A stretch of DNA of 64,000 nt from Rhizophagus irregularis. Its lineage: Eukaryota > Glomeromycota > Glomeromycetes > Glomerales > Glomeraceae. The notes under the pieces are model-generated. The model ran no database searches, was not told where the DNA came from, and was given only the letters and a program-made list of their open reading frames with translations. The position numbers and the translations under genes were made by a program. The DNA is taken from positions 4,268,501 through 4,332,500 of the forward strand of contig NC_089444.1 in assembly GCF_026210795.1 (NCBI RefSeq), written 5' to 3'. This document shows positions 23,501 through 35,649 of this stretch, one piece after another. The stretch's first letter is position 1. Each line of letters begins with the position of its first letter.

Positions 23501-24323
23501 TATTATGATCCGTTGTAAAATGATCATTTTCTATTACAGTACTATTCAAACTTTGGCCAAGTATTGGTAATGAAACCCAGATATAATCTATTCTTGATTT
23601 TTCGTTAGAATCATTAGGCGGAATATACGTATGTATGGTTTCGTCATTTTCGTTAAATATTGGAATTGTATCTAAAAGGTGTCTGTTTTCTAGCATTTTG
23701 AACAATTTGAAATACCATCTATTAGAAATAAACGCCATCAAGTATTTTCTATAATTAATGTTGAAATCACCCATAATGATTATTTCCAAATTTCTGTTTT
23801 TCGCATCATCGATAATATTTTCGATATATTGATATAGCTTCTCAATTTGTGTTCTTTCTTTTTTATTAGCGTTAATGTACACCTGAATTAACCTAACATT
23901 TTTCTTTTGACTAAAATTTAAGTCTAGATATATAACACGGCCTTTATGACCAACTGCTTTATGAACAAATATATCGTATTTATCGCTAATGATAATTCCT
24001 ACACCTTGACCTTTACCCCCTTGTTGTGAATAATCAAAATAACCATGGAAACCAAATTGTTGTTGCCATATTTTCGATTGTCTATAAGAAAGATTAGTCT
24101 CAGCTAATCCATATATGTCAATATCATTGTTTTTCATTGCGTCTAACGTGAAAATTAATTTGTCTTTACTAAGGGTACGAATATTCGTAGTAGCTATTTT
24201 CGTTATTGAAGAATTTTTTAAAGAATTTTTTGTAATTAATGGATTGTTATTTTCTATTTGGGGGAAATTTTTTTGTTGTTGAGAAGTTGAACTAGAGGGA
24301 GATATTATATTATTGTTCATCAT
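20458..24323 (-). pseudogene. LINE ORF2: endonuclease and reverse transcriptase, broken
   Basis: From ATG 24323: an APE-type endonuclease with TTNIRTL, LAETNL, IIMGDFNI, SRIDYIW and TDHNTVTL, i.e. the catalytic Asn, Glu, Asp and His positions. After a one-base frameshift near 23395-23420 the frame continues from about 23397 with a helical linker. The RT follows, with LSQDMGKAYDRV and GIDQGEVISPLL, and with the catalytic AYMDD at about 21810. Two nonsense codons lie in frame: TGA at 22558-22560 and TAG at 21940-21942. ORF2 makes first-strand cDNA at a nicked target site. Its last residues (after about 20543) are translated from the adjacent tandem repeat, so the native C-terminus is missing. 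It cannot produce an active protein as it stands. Confidence 0.9.
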
Positions 24324-26534
24324 TAAAAATAATTATACGACAGAATCATCAAAAACTTCATCATTATCCCCAATAATGATGAAGCTGAAGGGCCGCCAGC
24401 TAACATGTTGTAAAGTGATGAAAGTAAGAATTTAGTTTCCTTGTGGTTTTCTTGTATTTGTTTTTGTTGTGCAACAATACTTTGGATATTTTGATCAGAT
24501 TTCTGAAATTGTTGTGATTGAAAAACGGATTTTTTTGCTAGTTCATCTTCATCTTCACTTGATTCAGAGTCACTTTTACAGCGTTTTTTCGCTGCTTTTA
24601 CTTCTGCACCAGAAACAGATTGTTGATTTTTCTTTTTCGTACTAGTTGGAACCAGATGCGCTTTATCACATTTAAGCGCTTGTTGTGCAGTAACAACTTC
24701 ACTAATTTGCTTGCCAGTGTCACCAATGAGTGATTCCATTTTAAGCATTTTGTCTTCCACCTTTCTTATAGTGCTAATAATTTGTTCCTTGAATTTTAAA
24801 AACATCGGATGATTATTGAAATCTTCACTATCGTCATCATCATTATCATGATTGCTGCGAGTTTTTCCTTGATCACGTGATCCAGATGGAATATTATTAT
24901 TAAATTTAGAACTATTTCTAGGCTTTTGTTTAGATTTAGCCGCATCCGCATACAACTTTTTTAAATTTTTCCAATTATCAGCGCCACCAACAAACCGTTT
25001 AGATTGAGATTTGTTAATATCTTTGTTAGTACAGTCTTTGGCCATGTGAGTGGGATTACCGCAAATATTACAAATGCGATCTTCCTCTTTACTCCAGTAT
25101 AATTGTCAAGTACTTGCGTTACCCTTTTTGAATTCAATTTTCATTTGTCTGGCTTCCACCAAATCATCTTGTGAAGAAAAATGAATGTAAGCATAGCGAC
25201 ATCTTTGATATTTACCTTGAATCATAACAGCTGGGATGAAACAAGTTTTCCCTTTACATTGGGTCATAACTTCCTTAAGATCATAACCACTAGTTTGATA
25301 ATGTAAACCTGATAATCTTAACGAGAATTGCTTCCTTTTTTCGCGTTCCTCCTTGCTCAATAATAGGGGTAAAACTCTAACTATGTTTTTATTAATATGA
25401 TAGCTCTATTGTTCATTAAAATAATCAATAGAATTAGCATCCTTATACGTAATGAAAGCAACTTGGTAAAGACCAGCACCTCGCGTATAAATTTTCTCAA
25501 TTTCACCAAGATCTTCAAAGGACTCACGAATTTCACGTACCTGCCTATACGCAGGAATGTCGATCACTTGAATTGTACGACTATTAGAATTTTGTGACGT
25601 ATCACTATTCTTATCATTTGTAGTAGCCACCTTCTCAGGCTTCAATGGGGTAGGTTGAAGTTTCACATTAAACACTTCACCCGAATCACCTTCTTTTTGC
25701 TCCTGAATAACAAGTTCCATTTTAAGAAATTGGTCAAATTTTTCTTTATCCAAAAATGATACCTTTACTCTTTGTTTACCTAACGGGGTAACTGGAAGTT
25801 GTTTGTTATACTGGATATTATAGGTTTGTAGCGCCTTTTTAATTTTAATAGTTTTTAAACCTTTTCCTCCAATAAGTTCACCATATGGAACAAGTGCAAT
25901 ATGTTCTTTAACTTTTTCTATAGTGATGATTGACGGGTCTTTGTTAAGATTACTAGGATCAACATCCATGGGCTGGGACCCTTGATCGGCTTGCAGATTA
26001 GTCTTATCCTGATTAGGCAAAACAACAGATTGTTGTTGATCCTTATGAGGATTTGAAACAATTTCTTTGTTAAGAGTTGGAACCTTATTGGTTCCATTCA
26101 CGTTGTTCACAATATTCTGCGGAGGTAAAGGAGGGTTACGTGACAATTCTTTTGCGACCGCTTTGGACTTTTCAGTAGCTTTCCCTTTGTCGTTACCAGA
26201 AGAAGATTTGGAGTTTGGACCATAAGTGTCCAAAACAATATTTTTTTCATGTCCATAGCACGTTCAGCTTCCATGGCTTCTGTCATCTTTTTATCAGACG
26301 TTGGTTGCGGCTTTTTCTGATAAGTTTTCCAAATACTCTCTTGATGAGTAGCAGTTTCCTTCGGTGCACTAAAGGTAAACTGATTTTCAGGACTAGTTGG
26401 CCTACTTCCACCTGCTTGGGAATTACAGCTTGAACTACGTGTTTGTCTACCACCTCTACCACCTCGTTTAGCGTTTCCAGACATTTTCTAAAAATTGTAA
26501 GATTTTTAATGTGGATTTTAAGCGTTTTTAACAA
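20541..26534 (-). mobile_element. non-LTR retrotransposon (LINE), decayed
   Basis: Encodes ORF1 (RRM-like plus CCHC) and ORF2 (APE endonuclease plus RT) in the order expected for a minus-strand LINE. The 3' end runs straight into the 172-bp array with no poly-A tail, so it is 3'-truncated or ends in that repeat. The 5' boundary near 26530 is approximate and no target duplication was found. Confidence 0.85.
24323..26484 (-). pseudogene. LINE ORF1: RRM-like and CCHC nucleic-acid-binding protein, broken
   Basis: Starts MSGNAKRGGRGGR at 26484. A frameshift near 26230-26250 leads to the main frame (26233-25406). That frame has an RRM-like segment in IQVIDIPAYRQVREIRESF and GAGLYQVAFITYKD. A TAG at 25406-25408 and a TGA at 25106-25108 interrupt it, with continued homology between and after them. 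A CCHC knuckle follows (CNICGNPTHMAKDC, about 25065), then an acidic, helical C-terminal region. ORF1 proteins coat LINE RNA. The C-terminal end touches the ORF2 start at 24323, a spacing usual for LINEs. Stops are consistent with C-to-T type transitions. Confidence 0.82.
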
Positions 26535-26539
26535 TTTGT

Positions 26540-28324
26540 AAGAAAGAGTTTTTTTTTTTTGCTGTAATGTTTCTTTTATTTTTATTTTATTAATGGGTTC
26601 CAGTTAGAAACCTAACATGGACGCGATTATAAGTAGAAAATTACATATAAGTCAAAATAGACAAAAATACTAACTAAACTACACGTGAAAATAATCTACT
26701 CAAACCGGTGGGCAATTGCTGTAATGTTTCTTTAACACCCAGATAATCATTTGTCATGAATTTGCAACAATTGTGGATATTTTTTATGTTGATCATTTGT
26801 TGATCATTGTCAAAAATTTTAACTCCGGCAAGAAATTTTTTGAATTTCAAGAAATTCTCTGTTGCCAATCATTCCCTCATTTATTATTGATCTAGCCATT
26901 TTGGTAAAAAAAGGTCTATTTAATCTTTAAGTACTTAGTACAGTACAGTACATTGAACAATCATTATGGAAACTTTTTGTGCTGAGTTCTTCTGTGCTAC
27001 TAAAAATCATTATTGGCTTGATAGATCATGAAGAAATTTACATTTCTTACTTTTATGTTGATCATCAAAAAATTTTTTTACATGAACAAAAAAAATTTCT
27101 AATATTTTCTAGTGAAATTAATTAATTATTTTATTAGAAAAAAAATCAAAAAAAAAATGGGAACTATTTAAATTTAAGCAAAGATATTATTTATTTTAGC
27201 AATAAATTAAAAAAAAATTTTTTTATTTTACGGAATAAAAAAATATGAACATTTTTAATTTTAATTTAATGTGGTAACACAGGCAACTAATTGATTTACG
27301 TTTTCGCATTTTTTTTATGAAAATTATTAATAAAAAACGTTTTTACAACATTTTTGTTAAAACAATTAAAAAACATTTACCTACTTTTTTTAAATAGGTC
27401 ACTTTTTTATAATTTTTTAATAATAGAATAAATTGAGCAATTTTTATTAAAATAATAAAAATTTTTTTAATTTAGAAAAAGAAATTGGCCAATTTTCTAT
27501 TGAAAAATAAAAATTTTTTTTTTCAATTTTTATAAAAAAATTGCCCAATTTTTATCATAAAAAAACTAGCAGCTACTTACTGTTAATTTGCATCATATAC
27601 CAATATATTAATATTAAAAAAAAATCACCAAAAAATTTTATCATATCTATTGCCCTATAAAAAATTTTCTGGGTAATTCCAATAAATGATCATTTTTCTA
27701 GTTTTCATTCCAAAAGAACTCCAATATGTGATCAATTTTCTAAAAATTTTTTATAGGGTTGTTATTAAAAAAAAAGAAACTTTTTTACAAATCTCATTAA
27801 ATATAATCTATAGATATAAAAAATTTTTATTAATGGTAACTAAAAAGAATCTTACTGAAACATTAATTATCTATTATCAATCTATCATTAATTAAATAGA
27901 AAAAAATCTTGGAAAATATTTTTCATAATGATCTATTACTAAAAAAAATCCAAAGATTTTTTTATATGCATCTATTAGTAATATCAATCAATTATTATTA
28001 AAAAAAATCTCAAATAAATTTATTATATCTGTCTATTATACTACCAATAAATTTGTTATTAAAAAAATCTCAGAAATTTTTTTATACTAATCTATTGAAT
28101 CTATTGTTATTAGAAAAAGTTCCAGGGAATTTTTTTAGATCCATTATATTATACCAATTTATTGTTATTAAAAAAATCTCTAAATAATTAAAACAAATAA
28201 AAATATTAAATAAATTAGCATATTTTATATTATTTATATATAACTAAAAATAATAACAATTACTCCTTCTTTTAATTAATAGCATTATTTAACATTTTTC
28301 TATATGCAATTTTACTATTACTAG
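26540..28324. other. AT-rich region, no gene supported
   Basis: Contains GCTGTAATGTTTCTTT twice (about 26560 and 26718). A minus reading frame of 64 codons (26674-26868, with GVKETLQQLPTGLSRLF) is not recognised. An imperfect satellite of about 60-65 bp (TTATTAAAAAAAATC..TATCTATTA) fills about 27590-28200. The same satellite continues at 44690-46200, on the far side of the hAT-B insertion. Confidence 0.5.
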
Positions 28325-28586
28325 CAGTGTTGGCCTTTTGGACTATTGGACTTTTGGACCATTGGACTATTGGAATATTGGACTTAGTCCATTCCAATTC
28401 CATTAAAATTTGGACTATTGGACTATAGACCTTGTCCAACAGCTATAAGTTTTATATGTAATTTTAGCAAGTATATAAATAATTATAAAAGTTATAATTG
28501 CAAATCATTTTTTATTGATATTTATTAAAATTTTTTATTGAATTCATCAATTATGCTTAGCATTTTTATTGATATCTAAAAATTTT

Positions 28587-29263
28587 TTAATTGTTACCTA
28601 AAATAAAAGCTGACAAATAATTGGGTTCCCCTAAACTTTCAATAAAAATATCTTGAAGTTTCCATTTAGAATTTTGATCTCTAGCAGGATGAGGCAAATT
28701 TGATATATTTGTAACTTTAATTTCAAGTTCTTCATCATCATCATTACTATCACTTTCATTATCATTATCATATTCTTCATTTGATTCATCTTCCAACATA
28801 TTAATCCATCTTGACACTACACTTCTCCAATTACTTTCAGTTTGAACATTAGCATCTGTTTCAATAAATTCACTTGATGATTCATCATCTGACACGTTCA
28901 GATCATCTGATGCATTTGGATCTTCGTTTTCATTTACTGGAAGTGCAACACCTGTACTTCGAAACTTTAATGCATCTTCATCAATTTTTTTTTGTTTAAG
29001 TTTTTGTTGCATTGAAGCACGTAACTGAGTCATTCCTAAAACCTTCTCATGCTAAATAATTTAAAAAAATATTAATAAATGATATAATTATATTTATTAT
29101 AATTAAATTACTAATAAAAATACTTACTGCTAAACGATTTTGCCGCTTTGAGTGTAACCATCCCATTGTGGAAAAAAGTCTTTCAAGAGATGCTGTAGTT
29201 ACTGCAATTGAAAAAATACGTTTAGCAACACGATAAAGTTCTTTAGAATAACCACGAACATAT
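28587..29263 (-). pseudogene. hAT-B transposase, C-terminal piece with hATC domain
   Basis: From the insertion border at about 29263 the frame encodes KELYRVAKRIFSIAVTTASL, ERLFSTMGWLHSKRQNRLA: the hATC dimerisation domain. A short intron lies at about 29045-29127. The second exon (from about 29033 to 28587) is Glu/Asp/Ser-rich and ends QDIFIESLGEPNYLSAFILG. The link to the piece at 37486 is inferred from order, strand and continuity of the hAT fold. Confidence 0.8.
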
Positions 29264-29329
29264 ACAGGTCGAACAGATGTCATTGTCGCAAAATTTGCCT
29301 GGAATTTTTCTGGCAAATTGAGAATTATC

Positions 29330-30235
29330 CCGGTAAATTGGGGTAAATTGTGTTACAATTTTGGGATAATGGAGGACTTACAATTTGGCAAATTTTGTCA
29401 AAATGGCGGAATTCCTACAGAATTCCTAATTCAAATGTTGAGAAATTTTTCAGTAAATTATCATTAAATTGTGGGAAATTTTAGGCAAATCTTTAGTAAT
29501 GATATGCAAACGAAGTGCAAATTGTGGTGAATTTAGTTAAATTTTTAGTAATTTTATGCAAACGTAATGTAAATTGAGGTGAATTTTAGGCAAATTTTTA
29601 GTAATTTTATGTAAACGTAATGCAAATTGTAGTAAATTTAGTCAAATTTTTAGTAATTTTATGTAAATGTAATACGAATTGTGGTAAATTTAGTCAAATT
29701 TTTAGTAATTTTATGTAAATGTAATGCAAATTGTAGTAAATTTAGTCAAATTTTTAGTAATGTTATGCAAACATAATGCAAATTGTGGTAAATTTAGTCA
29801 AATTTTTAGTAATGTTATGTAAACGTAATGCAAATTGTGGTGAATTATAGTGAATTTTTAGTAATTTTATGCAAACGTAATGCAAATGGTGGTAAATTGT
29901 AGTGTATTTTTAGTAATGTTATGTAAATTGTTGAAAATTTAGGTGAATTTTTAGCAATGTTGTGCAAACGTAATGCAAATTGTGGAAAATTGTGGTGAAT
30001 TTTGCATTTTTTCGGTAAATGTTAGTTAAATCTTTGAATAATTTAGTGAAATTTAGGATAATTTCGGACAATTGAGTGAAAATGTTTTACCGATTTTGGA
30101 CAATTGAGTGTAAACGGTATAAAATGCAACATTTTCGGAGACAATTTAGTGAAATTTTGCAATAATTTTGGACAATTGTGTGAAATTTAGTAATAATTTT
30201 AAACAATTTAGTGTAAACGCTGTGACAATTTAAAA
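29330..30235. repeat. left subterminal short repeats
   Basis: More than ten imperfect copies of a ~60-bp unit with TGCAAATTGTGGTAAATTT, TTTTTAGTAATTTTATG and AAACGTAA, changing after 30000 into TTTCGGACAATTGAGTG repeats. No coding. Confidence 0.85.
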
Positions 30236-30799
30236 CACTGATTTAATAATTTTACATAATTTATTACAATATTATTTATTAACAAATGCACAATTATTAT
30301 TTAACGATGAGAATCTATATTGATCTATATTCATCAGATATCCGATGATCTATGGATAATCCACACCTCTAATTCATTCATGTATCAAATGTCCAGTGCC
30401 GAAGTAAAAGCTGGTGAAAACTTAAAAAAGAAAAAAAAATGAAACATTAATATACGTTTCGTTGAAAAAAATCAAAATAAAAAACATTTCGAAGTATAAT
30501 ATACCTTCAAAATATTGAATTTTGGTATGTCCAAGGAGCCACCGAACCTAAAAAAAGAAAACATTTCGAAGGTATAACAAATATACTTGCCGTCCAAACT
30601 AGAATCTTCAATCCCATGGGATTTGGGCGGAATGTCAAAAGTGGAAAAATTAAGTTTGGGCGACCATAATTCCAAACCTTAGACAAACTGGACAAATCTG
30701 GACAAACCGGAAAAATCCCAAACCCAAACTGGACAAATTCCGTCCAATTCTGGATAAACTGGACAAATTCCAATCAAAAGTCAATTATTATGAATGATA

Positions 30800-31015
30800 A
30801 TTTTATTTTTTTATTATTTATGTATTTATTTAATCACGTTATAACAAAAATTATACAATAATATTAGTAAAGTTAATAAAACTGTCCATATATTAATCAT
30901 CTTGCAATTTTATTTTTTTATTATTTATGTATTTATTTAATCACGTTATAACAAAAATTATACAATAATATTAGTAAAGTTAATAAAACTGTCCATATAT
31001 TAATCATCTTGCAAT
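30800..31015. repeat. 107-bp perfect tandem duplication at transposase 3' end
   Basis: The block from TTTTATTTTTTTATTATT to TAATCATCTTGCAA occurs twice in tandem with no visible change. The higher-coordinate copy contains the last codons and stop of the hAT-C transposase. The identity points to a recent event. Confidence 0.85.
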
Positions 31016-33546
31016 AAGTCTTCAATATTAAAATTTTTGTCCCCATGTTCAATTCTTGAATCATTTGCATCAGTTTCATTTTCATTAATTGAATCTGAAT
31101 TTTTTACGTTTAATTGAATAAATTCGCCTATTTCCAAATTTAATCCATTTTCGTTCTGCAATTGCAAATCATCCTCCTCCTCAGTTTCATCACATAATCT
31201 TTCATCAAAAATTGGAAACGAATCATTTTCCTCAAATAAATCAATACCTTCTTCCATTGTGATGGCAATTTGACTAAAAGCAGCCGTAAATTCATCTTGA
31301 CTGATCTCATTTTTAACAAAATTTAATTCACTTGAAGCATTTGCAATTAAAAAAGAATGGATTTGAGCCATTGATTCCAGATGAGAGATATTAATCCTAA
31401 TTATTTAAATGATATTTCAGATACTCAAGTATAGTTAAATAAAATGATTAAATACATAAAAAAAGATTAAACTTACTTATTTCGCCTCTTACATAAATAC
31501 CAATTCAAAACTGAAAATACTCGTTCAGTTGAAGCATTGTGAGGCGTAATAGAATGGAGTTTTAATGCCAAAAGTGCAATATGCTTTTCGTTTTTTTTAA
31601 GTTCACAGGATGACCACCAATTTTTTACAGTATCAACAGATTCTACAAAATCATCATCAAAAGGTGGTTCCCGATTTTTATAGAGACTCATTTGAGATTT
31701 GAGAATTTTAGCACTTGTTTCTCCACCTCCAGTTTGCTTCCAAATTTCCAAAGCTTTACGTAAAACAACTTTCTTAAATGTATTATGTGTTAAACTATCA
31801 CCTATTACGGTAAATATCAAATAATACTTTTTAAATTTTTGAATAAAAAATGTTTTCTAATACATTTATGCTATAATTACCTCTATATGTTGGATGGAAA
31901 AAATAAGCTAAAAGATACAGATCAGTATCAAATTACTTCCATCGTTTATTGTATATAGCAATACAATCTCTACGGAACTGATCATTAAGAGGAGCAGGAA
32001 TATCTTGAACAGCAATAGCCATTTTTACCAACTCTATAAATACATCAGCTAAAATTGTGCCTTGAAATTCTACATCTTTTACTGCTCTTTTTACTGGAGT
32101 GATAAGATTTCGAAGTTGTTCTACATTAATCCAAAATTGCCGATCATTAATCAAATTTTTAGTTGTAATCGTACGTACAAAAATTTGCGGTTCTTGTTCA
32201 AGAACCTAATAAAAAATAATAAAATATTATTATTAATTTATTGCATTATTTTATAAAATGAAAATAAAACTTACAGATCGGATGTTATTTTCATTTCTCA
32301 AAAGAGATTCACAGCAATCCCATGCCGTTGACCATCTGGTTTTTGTAGATGTTTTCAAATTTCCACTGGTAGTAAATGTATGAAATATTTCGTCTCTAAG
32401 AGCAGCACCAGCAGGATAAGAATTCTTAAAAAAACTAATTATTTTTTGACAATCTGAAAGTACTTTTTTCGCCCAAGGATGGTTACAAATATCACTTGAA
32501 ATAAGTTGGATATGATGCGCAATGCACCTCATGGGTAAAATGTGTGGGTACTTTTCTGCAACTTGCCGTTTAGCAGCCATCATTGCAGATTCTGCATCAG
32601 TAATAATAGCAGAAAATTTTTCAGGACCGATTTTTTCTAAGACATCTAACATTTTCTTAGCGTTAAAGTCTGCTGTGTGTGAAAAACTTGATACATCTTC
32701 TAAAGAATAGATGTATTGTTTTCGTTCAGGTGTCATTATAACAAATGCATAAATTGAATGTTTTAACTGACTTGCCCAACCATCAACACCTTTAATAAAT
32801 AAAAAAAAAATTAAAATTAGATAAAATTAATTTAAAATTTGAAGTCATTAATAAGATACTTAACATAATGTAAGGTTTTTGGCCTTTCCCAATTTCTTTT
32901 CAATTTTTAAAGTAATATTTGCAAGTTCACCATCTAAATGAGTAGTTGCAAGGGCAGTTCGCTTAGGTGGGTTGTATCCACTATTTAGAGATTTAGTAAA
33001 ATCTTCAAAGTATGGAGAATCAGCCGCTACAAAAGGTATTCCTGAACAAACAAACCATCTAATAAGTGCTTTATCAGCCCGATTACTTTTTACTTCATCA
33101 ATTTTATCAATATCATAATAATTTTCTAAAGTTTTTTGATTATTAGTTATTTTTCATTTTTTATTTGATGTAGATGAAGTTTCTGAAGTTTCACGCTCAT
33201 TATCAATTTCTCGAAGAAAATTCAGTCGAATATCTTTAGGCACATGTCCTTTACATTTCATTGCAAGGTGACTCTTCATTTCGTTTGCTCTTCCCCGAGT
33301 CCATGAAGAATGACAAAAATTACATATGGCTCCCTTATGCTTTCCTTTTCCATTATTAATTTCCATAAAATATTGCCAAATATCTCCTTTAGGTCGTCCT
33401 CCAGGGTTTCCTGGTTGAGTTTCTTCATTAGGTTGATTAAGCGGTATACTTACTTCACTTGAACGTTCACTATCGCCATTTTTTGAACCCTGCTCACTTC
33501 TGTTTTCCCAAAAAGTGTCATCTAAGGCTTCTAAACGTATGTTCAT
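31000..33546 (-). pseudogene. hAT-C transposase, multi-exon, with nonsense codons
   Basis: Begins MNIRLEALDDTFWEN at 33546. A BED zinc finger (GDIWQYF, CNFCHSSWTRGRANEMKSH) precedes a TGA at 33154-33156 in the middle of a conserved lysine-rich stretch. The frame continues with KALIRWFVCSGIPF, GVDGWASQLKHSIYAF, ITDAESAMMAAKRQV, MRCIAHHIQLIS, TKTRWSTAWDCC and, after introns, a TAA at 31933-31935. The hATC domain is SITPHNASTERVFSVLNWYLC at about 31500, followed by an acidic C-terminus ending at 31000. Introns are short with GT-AG sites (near 32900, 32200, 31850 and 31400). Both stops could come from C-to-T changes in CGA and CAA. Confidence 0.87.
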
Positions 33547-35649
33547 TTATATTAATCACCAATAAGGTACGCGTTCTGTTGTGTAAAAATAAAGAACAGT
33601 TATGACTTACGAATTTATAATTAAAAAATTTTTTATTTCGATATTTTTGAAATGAAATTCAGGGGAAAATTCTGTATTAAGTAATTCAGATGGCAAATAA
33701 TCGTCTATTTGTAATTTTGTCCATCTTTTTCCAGATTTGGGATTATGACCGCCCAAACTAAATTTTTCCAGTTTTTCCATCATGGGATTTTAGAAGTTGC
33801 CGGAAAATCCCATTCGTCCTGGTATTTCCACCGGACAAATCCCAAACTTTTGGGTTTGGACGGCAAGTATAATAACAAACATTTCGAAGTATACCTTCGA
33901 AATGTTCCCCACTCCATTTCGGTTTTCCCTTTCTCTTTCCCCTTTCTCTTTCCCCTTTCGTCTTCACCTTTCCCTTTCATTTTTCCGTTCCTTTAACCTA
34001 CAAAAAAAAAAAATAAATAAACGAAACTTTAAACAATGTTTCGTTACATAACAAAAATCCAATAATTTCGAAGTTCTAATACCTTCGAAATGTTGAAACG
34101 GCATCCTGGAACCTAAAAAATGAAAACCGGAAGTTAGTAAACGTTTCATTGTAAATAAAAAAAATAAACTTCGAAGGTTCTTATATTTACCTTCAAAATT
34201 CTTCCGTACAGAAGGCGACCGGAAAATAAACTACAAAAATAAAGATAAACGAAACGTTAGTAAACATTTACTAACGTTTCATTAAACAAAAAAAAAAACA
34301 AAATTGATTCGAAGGTAAATATTTACCTTCGAAATCTCGTCCTGGAGGCGAAGCCATGGATCTATAAAAAAAAACTGAAATGTTAGTTAACGTTTCATAG
34401 AAAAAATTATTAACAAAAAAAACGAAAATATTACCTTTCACCCAAAAATTTCGTCTGGCGTTCCTACAAAAATAAGAAAAGAAACGTTAGTTAACGTTTC
34501 TTAAAAAAAATAAATAAAAATAAAGTTTCGCAACACAATGTTGCAAAACTTACTGGTTCGTTTCGAATTCCATCATCCAAACGTCCGAAATCTAAAAAAA
34601 GGAAAAAAAGAAACGTTAGTATCGTTTCTTTAAAAAAAAAATTAATAAAATAAAGTTTCGCAACACAATGTTGCGAAACTTACCGGTTCATTTTGAAATT
34701 CATCATCCAAACATCCGGAATCTAAAAAAAGGAAAAAAAGAAACGTTAGTATCGTTTCTTTAAAAAAAAAATTAATAAAATAAAGTTTCGCAACACAATG
34801 TTGCGAAACTTACCGGTTCATTTCGAAATTCATCATCCAAACGTCCAGAATCTAAAAAAAGGAAAAAAAAAGAAACGTTAGTATCGTTTCTTTAAAAAAA
34901 AATTAATAAAATAAAGTTTCGCAACACATGTTGCGAAACTTACTGGCTCGTTTCGAAATTCATTATCCAAACGTCCGGAACCTACAAAAGTAAAAGAAAG
35001 AAACATTAGTTAATCGTTTCTTTTAATAAAAAAAAAAAATAATTAATTAAGTTTCGCAACGATTCATTGTGAAACTTACTGTTCGTTTCGAAATACATTA
35101 TCCAAACGTCCGGCGTTCCTACAAAAAGAAAAAGAAAAAGGAAACTTAGAAACATTTCCTTACAAAAAATTAAAAATTTTTTTTTTAAAAAAAAGTTTCG
35201 AAGCAAAACGCTTCGAAACTTACCTTTCGGTTTCTCATTTCCCAAAGTCAAACCACCGAAAAATCTATAAAAAAAAAAAGAAAGGAAACGTCAGTATGTT
35301 TCCTAAAAAGAATTTAGAAAAAAAGTTTCAAGGCAAACACCTCGAAACTTTACCATTTCATTTTCTAAGTCGAGTACGCCAAAAAAACCTACAAAAAAAA
35401 AGAATTATTGGAAACGTTAGTAATGTTTCCTAAATTAAAAGATTTTTTTAAAAAAAGTTTCGAGGCGAACGCCTTGAAACTTACCGTTTCGTTTTTTCAA
35501 GTTGAATACGGCGAAAAGACCTATAAAAAAAAGAAGATATAGGAAACGTTAGAAACGTTTCCTAAAAAATAAAAAAAATATTAAAGTTTCGAATCGAACA
35601 ATTCGAAACTTACCCTTTTGTTTTTCTGAAAGGAAATTTCCGATATTTC

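Larger units (their letters stand above)
30582..33871. mobile_element. hAT-C: hAT transposon inside an intron of the micro-exon array
   Basis: Ends are perfect 18-bp inverted repeats TATACTTGCCGTCCAAAC, and the target ATAACAAA is duplicated at 30574-30581 and 33872-33879. Subterminal sequence is rich in TTTGGGATT/CCAAAC and GGACAAAT words. It carries one broken transposase gene (minus). Confidence 0.93.
30370..35640 (-). other. micro-exon array gene: about 15 tiny exons with structured short introns
   Basis: On the minus strand, consecutive GT..CTAAC..YAG units define micro-exons at 35485-35520, 35354-35388, 35224-35264, 35080-35118, 34944-34981, 34814-34851, 34684-34721, 34554-34591, 34435-34463, 34327-34361, 34191-34230, 34083-34112, 33895-33997 and 30505-30547. 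A first exon lies above 35614 and a last one near 30420. Exons are 29-43 nt (one 103). Introns are 49-105 nt, not counting hAT-C inside one. Four exon-intron units (34554-34981) repeat every 130 bp with 38-nt exons built on GGACGTTTGGATGATGAATT. The lengths are not multiples of three, and reading all exons together soon meets stops, so the product is either RNA or depends on exon choice. No protein domain is recognised. Hairpins in the introns are described in the findings. Confidence 0.6.

Noticed and set aside
26674-26868. 64-codon minus-strand frame
   Set aside because: No recognised motif and no neighbouring exon; too short to support.
33745-34051. Several overlapping short frames on both strands (Ser/Phe-rich, Lys/Gly-rich)
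   Set aside because: They are translations of purine/pyrimidine-rich micro-exon and hAT-C end sequence.
34550-35120. Regularly spaced near-identical repeats that look like a CRISPR array
   Set aside because: The conserved and variable parts follow splice signals and the spacers are also repeats; the genome is eukaryotic. The micro-exon reading explains the pattern better.
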